64,000 nt of DNA from an uncultured Verrucomicrobiota bacterium (GCA_903898675.1 CAIUGM010000038.1:78950-142949), one strand, 5' to 3'. Positions 9,442 to 18,856 are shown, counted from the stretch's first letter. Notes: a model not told the origin generated them from the sequence alone. Numbers and translations are program-made.

Positions 9442-10899
9442 TCAGGATTTGAGGCTGACAGACTCCGTGCCGCGTTTCAGCTGCGCCAGGAATTTGTCAA
9501 CTTGGTTGGAGACGATGACACCATAGTTGATGGTGCCAAGCCAGCCCGACATGATGATGCCGACGGAGCCGGCGTGATAGAGGCCGGGCAGCTGGGCGGG
9601 CAGGTCCATCGAGATCTTCAGGCCCTCGAACTTGGTGCCGAAGGAGGTGCCGGCCCAGTGACGCGTGTAGTGCTCGATGGTGCGCGGCGTGGCGGCCTCC
9701 ATCCAGTCAATCTTGGCGCGGACATCCGGAATGTACCGCTCGAGGGACGCGATCGACTCGTCGATCAGGCGTTGCTTCTCCACGGCATACTGCTCCGGCG
9801 TCAGGCTGTTCCAATCCTCGTACCGCGCATTGATCGAGACGACCACGGTGTACCGGTCGGTGCCCGGCCGGGTGTCCGGATAGTACATCGAGAACGTCCG
9901 GCTGGTCGTGTGCAGGTCGACCAGTTTCTCGCTGGAAAACTTCGGTTCATCGGAGGTGAACACCAGGTCGCCGATGTGCGGCAGGGTTTCGCCCTTGCGA
10001 ATGCCGAGGTACACCTGGCAGGAGCTGCTGTTGACCCGCACGGCCTTGGTCTGGGCGACGAACTCCGCGGTGAAATTCTCCTCCCCGGCGAGGCGCAGGA
10101 CGGTGCTCTTGATGTTGGCGTTCGACAAAACCGCGCTGCAGTTGATCGTGCGGCCGTTCGCGACGACGCCGGTGACCACCTTCCGGCCGTCGCGCTCGCC
10201 GGTCAGGATCTTCTCCACGACGACATGCTTGCGGATATCCACGCCGTTGTGCTTCAGCTCGGCGGCCATCTTCTTGATCAGCACATCCGTGCCGCCCTGG
10301 AAGGTGTAGACGCCCTTGCTCATGAAATTGGAGAAAACGATGCCAAAGGTAATGGCCGGATCGTCCATCGTTGAACCGTTGGCGTAGGCGATCGGCTCCA
10401 TCAACAGGCGCTTCACGTCATCCCGACCTGGAAAGTAGCGCTCGAACATCTGGCCGGTGGTCTCCGGGTTATTGTCGTAGAAATTCATCGCCCGCAGGTC
10501 GCTGAAGAAACGCCCGACCGTTTCCGCCGGCACCCTGAAGGTCTCGACCAGCTGCCGGGTGAAGTCCTCGCGGTCGAACGTCGTGTCGATGGCGAACTGC
10601 GGGTTGATGAACCGCACGCCCTTGAGCTGGATGATCGAGTCGGCGATGTCCTGGCTCCAGTACTTACGGATGGATTTGATCATCCCGATCGGAAAACCGT
10701 GCAGCGAAATGTCGAAGATGTGGCCGCCCTTGCGCGTGAACCAGGTCGCCAGTCCGCCCAGCTGGTAGTGGTGCTCCAGCAACAGCACCTTGTGGCCGCA
10801 CTTGGCCAGGACGTTGGCGCTGGTCAGTCCGCCCAAGCCGCTGCCAATCACCACGATGTCGTAGTGTTCCTCGATCCCTTTGAGCCAGTCGTAAGCCAT
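9442..10899 (-). CDS. CrtI-type FAD oxidoreductase (phytoene-desaturase / retinol-saturase family), copy 1
   Basis: A 485-residue flavoprotein with an N-terminal Rossmann motif [13 protein letters not shown], followed by the [11 protein letters not shown] element typical of CrtI-like desaturases and retinol saturases, and a C-terminal FAD-contact segment PGLYHAGS. Such enzymes remove or add hydrogen at, or isomerise, conjugated double bonds in hydrophobic chains. The start at 10899 (ATG, GGA 8 bases ahead) is preferred to the TTG at 10932. No carotenoid genes (crtB, crtE) are nearby; the neighbours are FAS-type genes, so the substrate is more likely an acyl-ACP or acyl-chain product. The gene behind it is a second, more distant member of the same family. 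Confidence 0.85.
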   Translation of the reverse strand: MAYDWLKGIEEHYDIVVIGSGLGGLTSANVLAKCGHKVLLLEHHYQLGGLATWFTRKGGHIFDISLHGFPIGMIKSIRKYWSQDIADSIIQLKGVRFINPQFAIDTTFDREDFTRQLVETFRVPAETVGRFFSDLRAMNFYDNNPETTGQMFERYFPGRDDVKRLLMEPIAYANGSTMDDPAITFGIVFSNFMSKGVYTFQGGTDVLIKKMAAELKHNGVDIRKHVVVEKILTGERDGRKVVTGVVANGRTINCSAVLSNANIKSTVLRLAGEENFTAEFVAQTKAVRVNSSSCQVYLGIRKGETLPHIGDLVFTSDEPKFSSEKLVDLHTTSRTFSMYYPDTRPGTDRYTVVVSINARYEDWNSLTPEQYAVEKQRLIDESIASLERYIPDVRAKIDWMEAATPRTIEHYTRHWAGTSFGTKFEGLKISMDLPAQLPGLYHAGSVGIIMSGWLGTINYGVIVSNQVDKFLAQLKRGTESVSLKS

Positions 10900-10950
10900 G
10901 CGAGCTGTCCAACTAAGTTGCCCGTTTTCCAAAGCGCAACGCGGAAAAGA

Positions 10951-12375
10951 TCAGCCCCGCACCGAACCCTGCAACACATGGTAATTGGCCATCGAGATCC
11001 CGCTGAGCATCGCGCCGACGATGCCCAGGAATCCCTGGTCGGTGCCGCACAGGTAAAGGTTTTTCAGGTGGGTGCGCCCGTCCCGAACCTTCCGCGGTGC
11101 GCCGTAAATGGCGCCGTTGAGATGCCCCGTGAATTTTCGGATGGTCCGCGGCGTGAACATATCCGTCGCCACTTGCGCCGCGGCCAGCACGGTTGCATCA
11201 ACCGCGGGCAGAAAGCGGCGCGCCCCCTGCGTGATATCGGCGAACCACCGCTGTTTGTCCGCCTGGTAGACTTCCTCGGGCAGCCGGGCCCAAAGATCGT
11301 AGTTGGCGAGGCAGGTGACGCGAAAAATCCCCTCCGGGAGCCGCTCGTCGCCATAGTCGAAATTGTTCGGGAGGCAGATGACCCCGCTGCGGAGGTCGAC
11401 CTGCCCCTGCGCCCGGGAATAGTCGAAACGGTCCGAGTCGTTGAAGAAGACAATCGTGTCGTCCCCCCAACCCCATGTCACCGGAGCCCGGTCGTAGATC
11501 GTGATCGTCTCGGCGTAGGACAACGCGCCCGTGTTGCGGTCGGCGGCCTCCGTCTGCGGCGGATCGCACAGTCGCATCGTCTCGGCGAAGCCGATCGAGG
11601 AGATTACGTGGGTCGCGGTTATCTCCTCGCCGGAATCGAGGGTGAGCCGGGCCGCCCTGCCCTCCCGCTCGCTGATCCGGGCCACGCCGCACTTCATGCG
11701 CCGCTCCCCGCCTGCCTGGCGATATTTCTCCAGCAGCACGCGGAGAATCACCCGAACCCCGTCCAGCGGCCGGGCGAAGCCCTCGAGAAACAGGGCCTTG
11801 AACATGATCACGAACTGGCCGAACTCCATGTCGCGCTCCTGGGCGCTGCCGTAGTACATCAGCGGGCAGAAAATCATGTCGGTCAGCAGTGGGTCCGTGA
11901 GGTGCCGCGCCACCACCGCCCGCGCGGATTCGGGCCGCGCGTCGAGCGAAACATCGTCGTGGATCCGCACCGCCTGCACCAGCGACCGCCAGCCGTCGGC
12001 CTGCGCCGGAAAATGTGCGACCACCTCGGCCTCCAGGACGGCGAAATCGTTGGTGAACCTCAGCCCGCAGTCACGGAAGGCGATCCGGGACTGCTTCTGC
12101 GGCCGCAGGGCGAACTCCTCGCGCTCGATGCGGAGCTGACGGAGCAGTTTCCCGAGCGGCGTGCCCTTGACGCCCGGCGCCACAAAATTGGTCATGGCGT
12201 GCAGGCCGACATCGTATTTGCGGCCCGCGAAGCTGTAGAAGCTGTTCAGCCCACCGGAGGCATTGTGCCGCTCGAAAATACAGACCTTTTGCCCGAAATG
12301 GGCGAGCCGGATGCCCGCGGCGAGTCCGGACATGCCTGCGCCGATGATGGCGACATCATAATGGGAGCCACTCAT
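10951..12375 (-). CDS. CrtI-type FAD oxidoreductase, copy 2
   Basis: A 474-residue flavoprotein with the dinucleotide motif IIGAGMSGLAAGIRL at the start, the FERHNASGGLNSF element and a C-terminal segment ending NLYLCGTDQGFLG, the layout of the phytoene desaturase/retinol saturase family. It diverges clearly from copy 1, so the two are not a recent duplication and probably act at different positions or in opposite directions. It lies between the ACP gene and copy 1 in the same direction with short gaps. Paired CrtI-like proteins beside FabF/FabZ/ACP have been proposed for ladderane-lipid synthesis in anammox bacteria; the resemblance here is in gene content only. Confidence 0.84.
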   Translation of the reverse strand: MSGSHYDVAIIGAGMSGLAAGIRLAHFGQKVCIFERHNASGGLNSFYSFAGRKYDVGLHAMTNFVAPGVKGTPLGKLLRQLRIEREEFALRPQKQSRIAFRDCGLRFTNDFAVLEAEVVAHFPAQADGWRSLVQAVRIHDDVSLDARPESARAVVARHLTDPLLTDMIFCPLMYYGSAQERDMEFGQFVIMFKALFLEGFARPLDGVRVILRVLLEKYRQAGGERRMKCGVARISEREGRAARLTLDSGEEITATHVISSIGFAETMRLCDPPQTEAADRNTGALSYAETITIYDRAPVTWGWGDDTIVFFNDSDRFDYSRAQGQVDLRSGVICLPNNFDYGDERLPEGIFRVTCLANYDLWARLPEEVYQADKQRWFADITQGARRFLPAVDATVLAAAQVATDMFTPRTIRKFTGHLNGAIYGAPRKVRDGRTHLKNLYLCGTDQGFLGIVGAMLSGISMANYHVLQGSVRG

Positions 12376-12418
12376 GCTTGGTTGCCGACGAACTCCCGGC
12401 CGCCGGACTGTGACCCGC

Positions 12419-12673
12419 TCAAGCCTTGGCTTGGAACTTCGGCGTCAGGTAATCGGCGCAGCTCTCGAGCGAAGCCAACTGGCCGTAATCAGCCTCCGGC
12501 ACCTCGATGCCGTGGCGTTTCCGAAGCTCCATCACGATATCAAGAAAATCCATGGAATCGAGCTGCAGCTGGTCGCGCAGACGGATCTCGGACTTGATTG
12601 CGGTCAAGTCCTCGTCCGGCGCGATGTCGGAGATGATGTCGATAACAAGCTTCTTGCAGTCGTCTTTCGTCAT
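12419..12673 (-). CDS. Acyl carrier protein of the lipid cluster
   Basis: An 84-residue ACP. The phosphopantetheine site is Ser40 in LQLDSMDFLDIV (the usual DSL is DSM here), set in an acidic four-helix sequence of normal ACP length. It would carry the growing chain for the KAS II encoded 17 bases upstream and the dehydratase and reductase downstream. It differs enough from a housekeeping AcpP (LDSMDF, RKRHGIEVP) to be pathway-specific. Co-transcribed with the whole cluster on the minus strand. Confidence 0.93.
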   Translation of the reverse strand: MTKDDCKKLVIDIISDIAPDEDLTAIKSEIRLRDQLQLDSMDFLDIVMELRKRHGIEVPEADYGQLASLESCADYLTPKFQAKA

Positions 12674-12690
12674 GGAGGTGTGCAGGTGGA

Positions 12691-13929
12691 TTAGGCTACG
12701 AAACGCTTGATTATCAATGTAGAATTAATTCCCAACATGCCAAAGGAATTATTCAGGATCGTGTCAACCTGCTGGCCCGACTTCGCCTCGTTCAACACCA
12801 AGCCGGGGATATCACACTGGGGATCAAGCTCATCTACATTTATTGTGGGGTGAACCATGCCGTCCTCAAAGCTGGGTAGGTTGCCGGCCAATTCGAGGGC
12901 CCCGGCCGCGCCCATGGTGTGTCCGATGAAGCTCTTGGTGTTGTTGATGTGCGGCGGGCTGCGCCGGCCCTTGAAAACCTCGGCAATGGCCACGCATTCC
13001 TGGATGTCACCCTGCGGCGTCGAGGTGGCGTGGGTGTTGACGAGGTCGATGTCCTCCACGGTCATGCCTGCGTGGGCGATGGCCTTGCGCACGCATTCCG
13101 CCTGCCGCTCGGGATTGGGCAGCACGTAGTCGGTGGCGTCGGAATTCACGTGGTAGCCGGCGATTTCGCCGTAAATTTTGGCGCCGCGGGCCTGGGCATC
13201 CTCCAGCCGCTCGATCGTGTAGATGCAGCCGCCCTCTGAAATCACGATGCCGTTGCGCGCCTTGTCGAACGGGCGGCTCGCCTTGGTGGCATCCGCGTGG
13301 GCCGCGAGGGCATTCTGGCTCTTAAAGCCGGCGAAGATCCCAAACGTCTGCGGGCTTTCGCTCACGCCCCCGGCCAGCGCCAGGTCCACCTCGCCGAGCC
13401 GCAGCATCTGGGCGGCGTGGATCAGGCCCATGTTGCCGGCGGCGCAGGCGGCCCCGATGGTGTAGGCGGGCCCGGTGATGCCAAGGTTGAGCGACACTTC
13501 ACCGGCGGCATTGTTGGCCACCGTGCGGGGGTTGTGGTGGTGCGTCCAGAACTTGGTGTCGTATTTGAACAGCGAAATATTGTAGACTTCGTTCTCGGTC
13601 TCGACGTTGCCGTGCTCGGTGATGCCGAGATAAATGCCCACCCGGCTTTTGTCCCGGGCCTCCAGGTTGATCCCGCTGTCGGCGAGCGCCTCGCGGGCGC
13701 AGTATATGCTGATACCGCCGACCCGCGTGCCGATCCGCACGTCCTTTTTCTTCTGGTATTTCAACGGGTCAAAGGTGCACATCCCGGCCGGATGCCGGCC
13801 CATGTAGCGCACGTCGATCGTCGTGATGCCCGACACGCCGGACAGCAGGTTTTTCCGAAACTCGGCGAGCGAGTTTCCGTTGGGGGCGGTGAGTCCGATG
13901 CCCGTGATGACGATGCGGGTTTGCTTCAT
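12691..13929 (-). CDS. Beta-ketoacyl-ACP synthase II (FabF family)
   Basis: A 412-residue decarboxylating condensing enzyme. The Cys-His-His triad is visible: Cys162 in IGAACAAGNMG, His300 in NTHATSTPQGD and His337 in NTKSFIGHTMGAAG. It elongates acyl-ACP with malonyl-ACP. It is the first gene of the minus-strand cluster and stands back to back with galE (65 bases between starts), so the promoter of the whole operon must lie in that short gap. No chain-length-factor partner is next to it, so it is not a type II aromatic PKS pair. Whether it is the cell's main FabF is unknown; the context favours a dedicated copy. Confidence 0.92.
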   Translation of the reverse strand: MKQTRIVITGIGLTAPNGNSLAEFRKNLLSGVSGITTIDVRYMGRHPAGMCTFDPLKYQKKKDVRIGTRVGGISIYCAREALADSGINLEARDKSRVGIYLGITEHGNVETENEVYNISLFKYDTKFWTHHHNPRTVANNAAGEVSLNLGITGPAYTIGAACAAGNMGLIHAAQMLRLGEVDLALAGGVSESPQTFGIFAGFKSQNALAAHADATKASRPFDKARNGIVISEGGCIYTIERLEDAQARGAKIYGEIAGYHVNSDATDYVLPNPERQAECVRKAIAHAGMTVEDIDLVNTHATSTPQGDIQECVAIAEVFKGRRSPPHINNTKSFIGHTMGAAGALELAGNLPSFEDGMVHPTINVDELDPQCDIPGLVLNEAKSGQQVDTILNNSFGMLGINSTLIIKRFVA

Positions 13930-13994
13930 GCGCTTTTCCGAAAGGAGCAGATTTGCCTAGCCATCGGAAATCGAAAAGCAATACAAGTCTCGGT

Positions 13995-14993
13995 ATGAAA
14001 GTCCTCGTTGCCGGCGGAGCCGGATACATCGGCAGTCATTGCGTGCGCCAGCTGCTGGCCGCGGGCCACACGCCGGTCGTGGTCGATAATTTCGCCTACG
14101 GTCACCGCGGCTCGCTGCCGGCCGGAGTCAAACTCCATGACGCCGGCCTCGCGGACGTCGCGGCCCTCGACCGGATTTTCGCCGCCGAGCGGTTTGACCT
14201 CGTCATGCACTTTGCCGCCTTCTGCTACGTCGGCGAGTCCGTGCACACGCCGCTGAAATACTACCTGAACAACGTCTCGGCCACGTACACCCTGCTCGAC
14301 GCGATGGTCCGTCACGATGTGCGCAAATTCGTCTTTTCGTCCACCTGCGCCACGTTTGGCGTGCCGGCCTCGCTGCCGCTCGTCGAGGACATGCCGCAGG
14401 CGCCGATCAACCCCTACGGGCAGACCAAGCTCGACGTGGAAAACGCCCTGCGGGCCCTCGCGCACGCGAAGACGATCAGCTGCGCGGTGTTTCGTTACTT
14501 CAACGCCGCGGGGGCGGCCGAGGATGGCAGCATCGGCGAGGACCACGACCCGGAGACGCATCTGATCCCGCTGGCCATCGGCGCGGCGCAGGGCCTCCGG
14601 CCCGGGCTGCAGGTTTTCGGGACCGACTACCCAACCCCCGACGGCACGTGCCTCCGCGACTACGTCCACGTTGACGACCTGAGCCGCGCGCACATCGCCG
14701 CGTTCGACAAGCTTGGCACCCCCGGCACCGCGTTGTTCTACAATCTCGGCACCGGCACGCCGACCTCCGTGCTTGAGGTGATCAGGGCCGTGGAGAAAGT
14801 CTCCGGCCTGAAGGTGCCGGTCAAATTCGGACCGCGGCGCGAGGGCGATCCGCCCGCCCTGTTTGCGAATTCGGCCAAGGCCCAGGCTGAGCTGGGCTGG
14901 AAACCGAAATTCATGTCCATCGAACCGATCGTCGAGACGGCCTGGCGCTGGCACGCCAGAAAACCGGCCGGGTACGGCGACCGCGCCAAATAG
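13995..14993 (+). CDS. galE: UDP-glucose 4-epimerase
   Basis: A 332-residue extended-SDR epimerase interconverting UDP-glucose and UDP-galactose. The NAD motif GGAGYIGSH is at residues 7-15, the catalytic pair is NPYGQTK, and FNAAGA and RDYVHVDDL are typical GalE segments. The ATG at 13995 puts the first beta strand at the usual place; the longer frame from 13953 starts with TTG and adds residues unlike the family. It is transcribed away from the lipid cluster. It could serve cell-surface sugars, or galactose released by the alpha-galactosidase at 49.9 kb. Confidence 0.93.
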   Translation: MKVLVAGGAGYIGSHCVRQLLAAGHTPVVVDNFAYGHRGSLPAGVKLHDAGLADVAALDRIFAAERFDLVMHFAAFCYVGESVHTPLKYYLNNVSATYTLLDAMVRHDVRKFVFSSTCATFGVPASLPLVEDMPQAPINPYGQTKLDVENALRALAHAKTISCAVFRYFNAAGAAEDGSIGEDHDPETHLIPLAIGAAQGLRPGLQVFGTDYPTPDGTCLRDYVHVDDLSRAHIAAFDKLGTPGTALFYNLGTGTPTSVLEVIRAVEKVSGLKVPVKFGPRREGDPPALFANSAKAQAELGWKPKFMSIEPIVETAWRWHARKPAGYGDRAK

Positions 14994-15010
14994 GCCTCGT
15001 CGCGTCCGTG

Positions 15011-15766
15011 ATGATTTCCCGTCGCGTTCGCCTGATTTCCAGCATCGCGGCGGGCGTGCTGGCGGGCGGATATCTGCTACTCTCGGCGGCATTCTATTTT
15101 CTGCAGGACGAAATCGTCTACCAGCCGACCCACCGGGCGACCTGGGAGGAACTCACACCCTGGTTGGTCGACGGCCATTTGTACGGCTACAGCCGCGGCC
15201 CTGCGTTGCCCAAGGCCGTGTGGCTGATCATGCAGGGCAACGCGGGACAGGCCGGCGCCCGCGGTTATTTCAAGCGCGTCCGGCCCGACGAGTCACTCTA
15301 CATCTTGGAATACCCCGGCTACGGGCGGCGGACGGGCAGCCCGAACCGTGAGTCGATCAATGCCGCCACCGTCGCGGCCTACCGCGAGCTGTGCCGCCGG
15401 TTCCCCGCCATCCCGGTGGGTGTGGTAGGCGAATCCTTTGGCAGCGGACCGGCCGCAAGCCTCGCGCAGGAAACCCGGCCGCCGGACAGCATCGTCCTGA
15501 TCGTGCCTGTGGCCCGGTTCGATGCGGTGCTGAACCGGCTGGTCCCCGTGGTACCGGTAAGGCTGTTGCTGCGCGACAATTGGGACAACGTCGCCTCGCT
15601 GCATGACTATCGCGGACCGCTGACGATCTACGCCGCGGAAAAGGACGCGGTCATACCGCGCGAGCAAACCCTGCTGCTGGCCGCCAGTGTACCTCAAGCC
15701 CGGCTAAACTGGCTGTCCGGCGGACACACCGATCCCGGGGAGAATGGCGTGACGCTCGCGCGCTGA
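15011..15766 (+). CDS. Membrane-anchored alpha/beta hydrolase (ABHD13/Bem46-like)
   Basis: A 251-residue protein with an N-terminal hydrophobic anchor (about residues 9-30) and an alpha/beta hydrolase domain of the Bem46/ABHD13 type. The nucleophile elbow is GESFGSGP, the acid is likely in AEKDAVIP and the His in GGHTD. The C terminus stops about 10 residues after the His, a little short for the family. The start may be the GTG at 15008 or the ATG at 15011. Substrate unknown. It follows galE by 17 bases on the same strand and converges with the regulator gene after 15 bases. Confidence 0.8.
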   Translation: MISRRVRLISSIAAGVLAGGYLLLSAAFYFLQDEIVYQPTHRATWEELTPWLVDGHLYGYSRGPALPKAVWLIMQGNAGQAGARGYFKRVRPDESLYILEYPGYGRRTGSPNRESINAATVAAYRELCRRFPAIPVGVVGESFGSGPAASLAQETRPPDSIVLIVPVARFDAVLNRLVPVVPVRLLLRDNWDNVASLHDYRGPLTIYAAEKDAVIPREQTLLLAASVPQARLNWLSGGHTDPGENGVTLAR

Positions 15767-15781
15767 CCGGCCGGGCGAACC

Positions 15782-17164
15782 TTAACGTTTCTTTGCCGCC
15801 GGCTTCTTGGCCTTGGCGAACGGCGTTTTGGTCGTGCTCACCGGCGCCGGTGCCCGCACGGCCAGGGCCTCGGTCACCACCGCCAGCATGTCGGTGGGGT
15901 GAGCCGCCTTGAGTTGCTCATAGAGCCGGTCGAACAGCTCCTCCAGATCCGCCGGCGCGGCCGCCCCGGCCTCGTTGCTCTGGCGTACTTCATCGGGCAG
16001 GTCCTTCGGCAGGATCGCGTCGCCCTGGGCGATCACTGCGCTGCGGTAGATCATGTTCTCCAGTTCCCGCACGTTGCCCGGCCAGTTGTGCCGGCACAGG
16101 ATCGCGAGGGCCTCGGGGGAAACCTTGCGCGCCTTGGTCTTCTTCGCCTTTGCCAGGCTCTGCAGGAAGAAATCCACGATCTGCGGCACATCCTCCACGC
16201 GCTCGCGCAACGGGGGCAAGCGCAGGCGCACCACGTTCAAGCGGTAGTACAGGTCCTCGCGGAATTCCTTGTCCTTCACCAGCGTCTCCAGGTTCTTGTT
16301 GGTCGCGGCCAGCACCCGGACATTCACCTTGATGGTTTCCGAACTGCCGACGCGCTGGATCTCGCCCTCCTGCAGCACGCGGAGGATCTTGGTCTGTGTG
16401 GTCGGCGTCATGTCGCCGATCTCGTCCAGGAAAATGGTGCCACCGTCGCAAACCTCGAACTTGCCCAGCCGCTGCGCCGTGGCGCCGGTAAAGGCGCCGC
16501 GCTCGTGGCCGAACAGTTCGCTCTCGATCAGGTTCTCGGGAATGGCCGAGCAATTGACCGCCACAAAGGGCCTGGCGTTGCGGTGACTGTGGCGGTGGAT
16601 GCTGCGGGCGACCAGTTCCTTGCCGGTGCCGCTCTCGCCGGTGATCATGACGGTGACATCGCTGGTGGCGACCTGGCCGATGACCTTGAAAACCTGCTGC
16701 ATCGGGCCGGACGAGCCGACGATGCCCTCCTTGTGCTCCTCGGAATTGATCACGGGCTGCACGCCGCCGGCCGAGCGGATGTCCGCCTGGGTGCGCAGGG
16801 CGTTCTCGACCAGGGCGAGCAGCTTGGGCGGATCGAAGGGCTTCACCACGTAGTCGAAGGCCCCGTATTTCATCGCCTCGATCGCGGTCTGGGCCGTGCC
16901 ATAGGCCGTCATCAGGATCACCAGCTGCTTTGGATTGGCGGCGCGGATATGTTGCAGGGTCTCGAGCCCGCTGATGCCGGTCATGCGGTTGTCGAGCAGC
17001 ACCACGTCGGGCGGCTGGCGCTTGACGGCCACCACGCCCTCCTCGCCGCTGGGCGCCTCCACCACCTTGTAACGCTGGGAGGAAAGCACCCGGTTCAACG
17101 AATAGCGCACCTCCGCATCATCATCGATGACAAGAATGGTGGGAACAGCAGCGGGCTCGGGCAT
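15782..17164 (-). CDS. NtrC-type response regulator lacking a Fis helix-turn-helix
   Basis: A 460-residue sigma-54 activator: receiver domain (phosphorylated Asp58 in [10 protein letters not shown], Lys in YVVKPF), then an AAA+ domain with Walker A GESGTGKE at 176-183, [10 protein letters not shown] for sigma-54 contact, Walker [12 protein letters not shown] and the end [11 protein letters not shown]. The usual C-terminal Fis-type DNA-binding helix-turn-helix cannot be seen: after [16 protein letters not shown] the protein ends in a Lys/Ala/Pro tail. It may therefore act without sequence-specific DNA binding, as some Fis-less activators do, or use its basic tail. The ATG at 17164 fits the receiver-domain start. 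No cognate kinase adjoins it. Confidence 0.88.
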   Translation of the reverse strand: MPEPAAVPTILVIDDDAEVRYSLNRVLSSQRYKVVEAPSGEEGVVAVKRQPPDVVLLDNRMTGISGLETLQHIRAANPKQLVILMTAYGTAQTAIEAMKYGAFDYVVKPFDPPKLLALVENALRTQADIRSAGGVQPVINSEEHKEGIVGSSGPMQQVFKVIGQVATSDVTVMITGESGTGKELVARSIHRHSHRNARPFVAVNCSAIPENLIESELFGHERGAFTGATAQRLGKFEVCDGGTIFLDEIGDMTPTTQTKILRVLQEGEIQRVGSSETIKVNVRVLAATNKNLETLVKDKEFREDLYYRLNVVRLRLPPLRERVEDVPQIVDFFLQSLAKAKKTKARKVSPEALAILCRHNWPGNVRELENMIYRSAVIAQGDAILPKDLPDEVRQSNEAGAAAPADLEELFDRLYEQLKAAHPTDMLAVVTEALAVRAPAPVSTTKTPFAKAKKPAAKKR

Positions 17165-17217
17165 GGTCGGCGGAATATGATTAGCGCTTTGCGTAAAGCT
17201 CGTTCTACTTAACCCCC

Positions 17218-18009
17218 ATGCTTGGGTGGTCAATTAACTTGTTTCGGGTGTTCGGTATCCAGCTCGCGGTGCACGTCTTCTTCGTGGCGCTGCTGGCTTA
17301 CTACGGCTATGTGGGCTGGACGGAGGGCGGCCTGCCCGGTCTGGTCTGGTGGGTCGGATTGATCCTGCTTTTCTTCGTCTGTTTCATACTCCACTAGCTC
17401 GGTCATTCGCTGACGGCGCGGCGTTACGGCATCAAGGTGCCGCGCATCCTCCTCCTGCCGATCGGCGGCATGGCGGAATTCGACCGCATCCCGCGTGAGC
17501 CGGTTCAGGAGCTGCTGATCACCATCGCCGGACCGGCCGTGAATTTCACGATCGCGGCCGGCCTCCTGCCTTTCGCGTGGAGCGGCTTGCTGAGCGCAGA
17601 CGATTTGCCCGCCTACTCGCCGGGCGCCCTGGTCGACCAGCTCTGTGCCTGGAACTTTATCATGGGCTGCTTCAATCTTCTGCCGGTTTTCCCCATGGAC
17701 GGTGGCCGCATTTTCCGGGCCCTGCTGGCGTTCAAGCTGCCTTATCTTCGCGCCACCTGGTGGGCGGTCACCGTCGGCAAGATTCTGGCGCTCGGCTTCG
17801 CGGTCACGGCCTTTTATCTGCAATGGCAGCTGACGGCCGTGCTGTTCCTGTTTATTTTCTGGGCGGGAGACAGTGAGTACAAGCAGTTGCTCCGCCGCGA
17901 ACAGGAAGCCCTGTACTGGGCGGAAATGGCGCGCCGGATCGTACCCACCGCGCCACCACCGGACGGTGATCAGCCTCCCCTGCTCCCTTCTTATCACGGG
18001 CCAAACTGA
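17218..18009 (+). pseudogene. M50 site-2 protease-like gene with amber codon at the catalytic Glu
   Basis: A 264-codon frame encoding a multi-pass zinc metalloprotease (site-2 protease, SpoIVFB-like class). From ATG 17218 the frame is open for 59 codons to His59; codon 60 is TAG (17395-17397), then Leu-Gly-His. The motif should read HELGH, so the stop stands exactly where the catalytic Glu codon belongs (GAG to TAG, one base). Downstream the frame stays intact to 18009 and keeps the second zinc motif FPMDGGR, several membrane segments and a normal end. Absence of other damage suggests a recent nonsense mutation, a read error or readthrough. As written, no full-length protein is made. It is divergent from the NtrC-type regulator. 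Confidence 0.85.
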
Positions 18010-18157
18010 CCGGCAGTTACAATCCCGGGACTGCGTCGGAGGAATATAGGCTCGCGGTTTGGGCTCCGGGACCCAGATCATGGCTTCAGTATCTGTCTCA
18101 GCCAGCCCGGGACTTTACCTGGCCCCCCGCCTGATCGAGTCTTACCCCACCCCAACC

Positions 18158-18505
18158 ATGCATGCACCGAACCCGCGGGGATTCACCTTGGTCGAGATCA
18201 TGATCGTGGTCGTGATCATCGGCCTCCTCGCCGCCATGGCCATTCCCGCGTTTCAAAAAGTCCGGATCGCCTCCCAGGACAAGGTCGTGCTCAATAATGT
18301 CCGCCAGTTGTCCTCGGCCTCCGACCAGTACTACATCGCCAACGGGGTCTCGTTGGTCAGCAGCGCCCAGTTGATCGGGGCCAATAACTTCGTGAAGGCC
18401 CTCAATCCCGCAGCCAATGAATCGTACCCCGCGAATTACACCCAGGGCATCACGCTGACGATCTCGAGCATCGGCGGTATCCGGACCATTACTTACGCCC
18501 CCTGA
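18158..18505 (+). CDS. Type IV pilin / pseudopilin-like protein
   Basis: A 115-residue prepilin. A short leader ending in Arg-Gly is followed by FTLVEIMIVVVIIGLL, the prepilin-peptidase site (cleavage before Phe, Glu at +5) and the hydrophobic assembly helix. The C-terminal globular part has the ASQDKVVLNNVRQLSSAADQ-like segment common in short pilins of Verrucomicrobia. The ATG at 18158 gives a leader of normal length; the longer frame from 18059 does not. It would be a pilus or type II secretion pseudopilus subunit. No assembly genes are nearby. Confidence 0.88.
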   Translation: MHAPNPRGFTLVEIMIVVVIIGLLAAMAIPAFQKVRIASQDKVVLNNVRQLSSASDQYYIANGVSLVSSAQLIGANNFVKALNPAANESYPANYTQGITLTISSIGGIRTITYAP

Positions 18506-18562
18506 AGGCCCGGCCGGCCGTTGGGCGGCAGGCGGAGCGCCCGGCGCTGACCGCGACCCAAG

Positions 18563-18593
18563 AAAAAAGCCGCAGCCGGACTGCTCCAGCGGC
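18563..18593 (-). terminator. Rho-independent terminator after tRNA-Ala
   Basis: Read on the minus strand: GCCGC, an inner GGA-GCAG-TCC pairing, GCGGC, then six T residues (plus-strand A run at 18563-18568). It starts about 12 bases past the tRNA CCA end and serves that transcript. Confidence 0.8.
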
Positions 18594-18604
18594 GACTTTA
18601 AAAG

Positions 18605-18680
18605 TGGTGGACCCTAACGGGTTCGAACCGTTGACCTCCTCAATGCCATTGAGGCGCTCTACCAACTGAGCTAAGAGCCC
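18605..18680 (-). tRNA. tRNA-Ala (GGC)
   Basis: 76 bases including an encoded CCA. The cloverleaf can be drawn: acceptor arm GGGCTCT pairing with AGGGTCC including the G3-U70 wobble that marks alanine tRNAs, D arm TAGCTCAGTTGGTAGAGC, anticodon stem CCTCA/TGAGG with loop ATGGCAT giving anticodon GGC, and the T loop GGTTCGAACC. A terminator follows. It stands alone between the pilin and the tonB-like gene. Confidence 0.97.
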
Positions 18681-18856
18681 GTAACTGAACTATCAAGGGG
18701 CCTAAAAGTAAGTTTTGGCGGAGGAAGGCAAGGACTTTTTCGCTCCGTCACCATCCGCCGTTAACGGTGCCCGATCCGTCGTGATTCCTCCCGGCCCTTG
18801 GGTGGCGTTTCCCGGTCCAAATACCCTCCGCGGATGGCCCCAACACCCCGCCCGGC

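Noticed and set aside
9442..12375. Carotenoid biosynthesis genes because of two CrtI-like proteins
   Set aside because: No crtB, crtE or cyclase is nearby, and both genes are embedded among FAS-type genes, so an acyl substrate is more likely.
18010..18157. Possible small gene or RNA between the M50 gene and the pilin
   Set aside because: Only a non-specific open frame in phase with the pilin is present; no start, structure or promoter could be supported.
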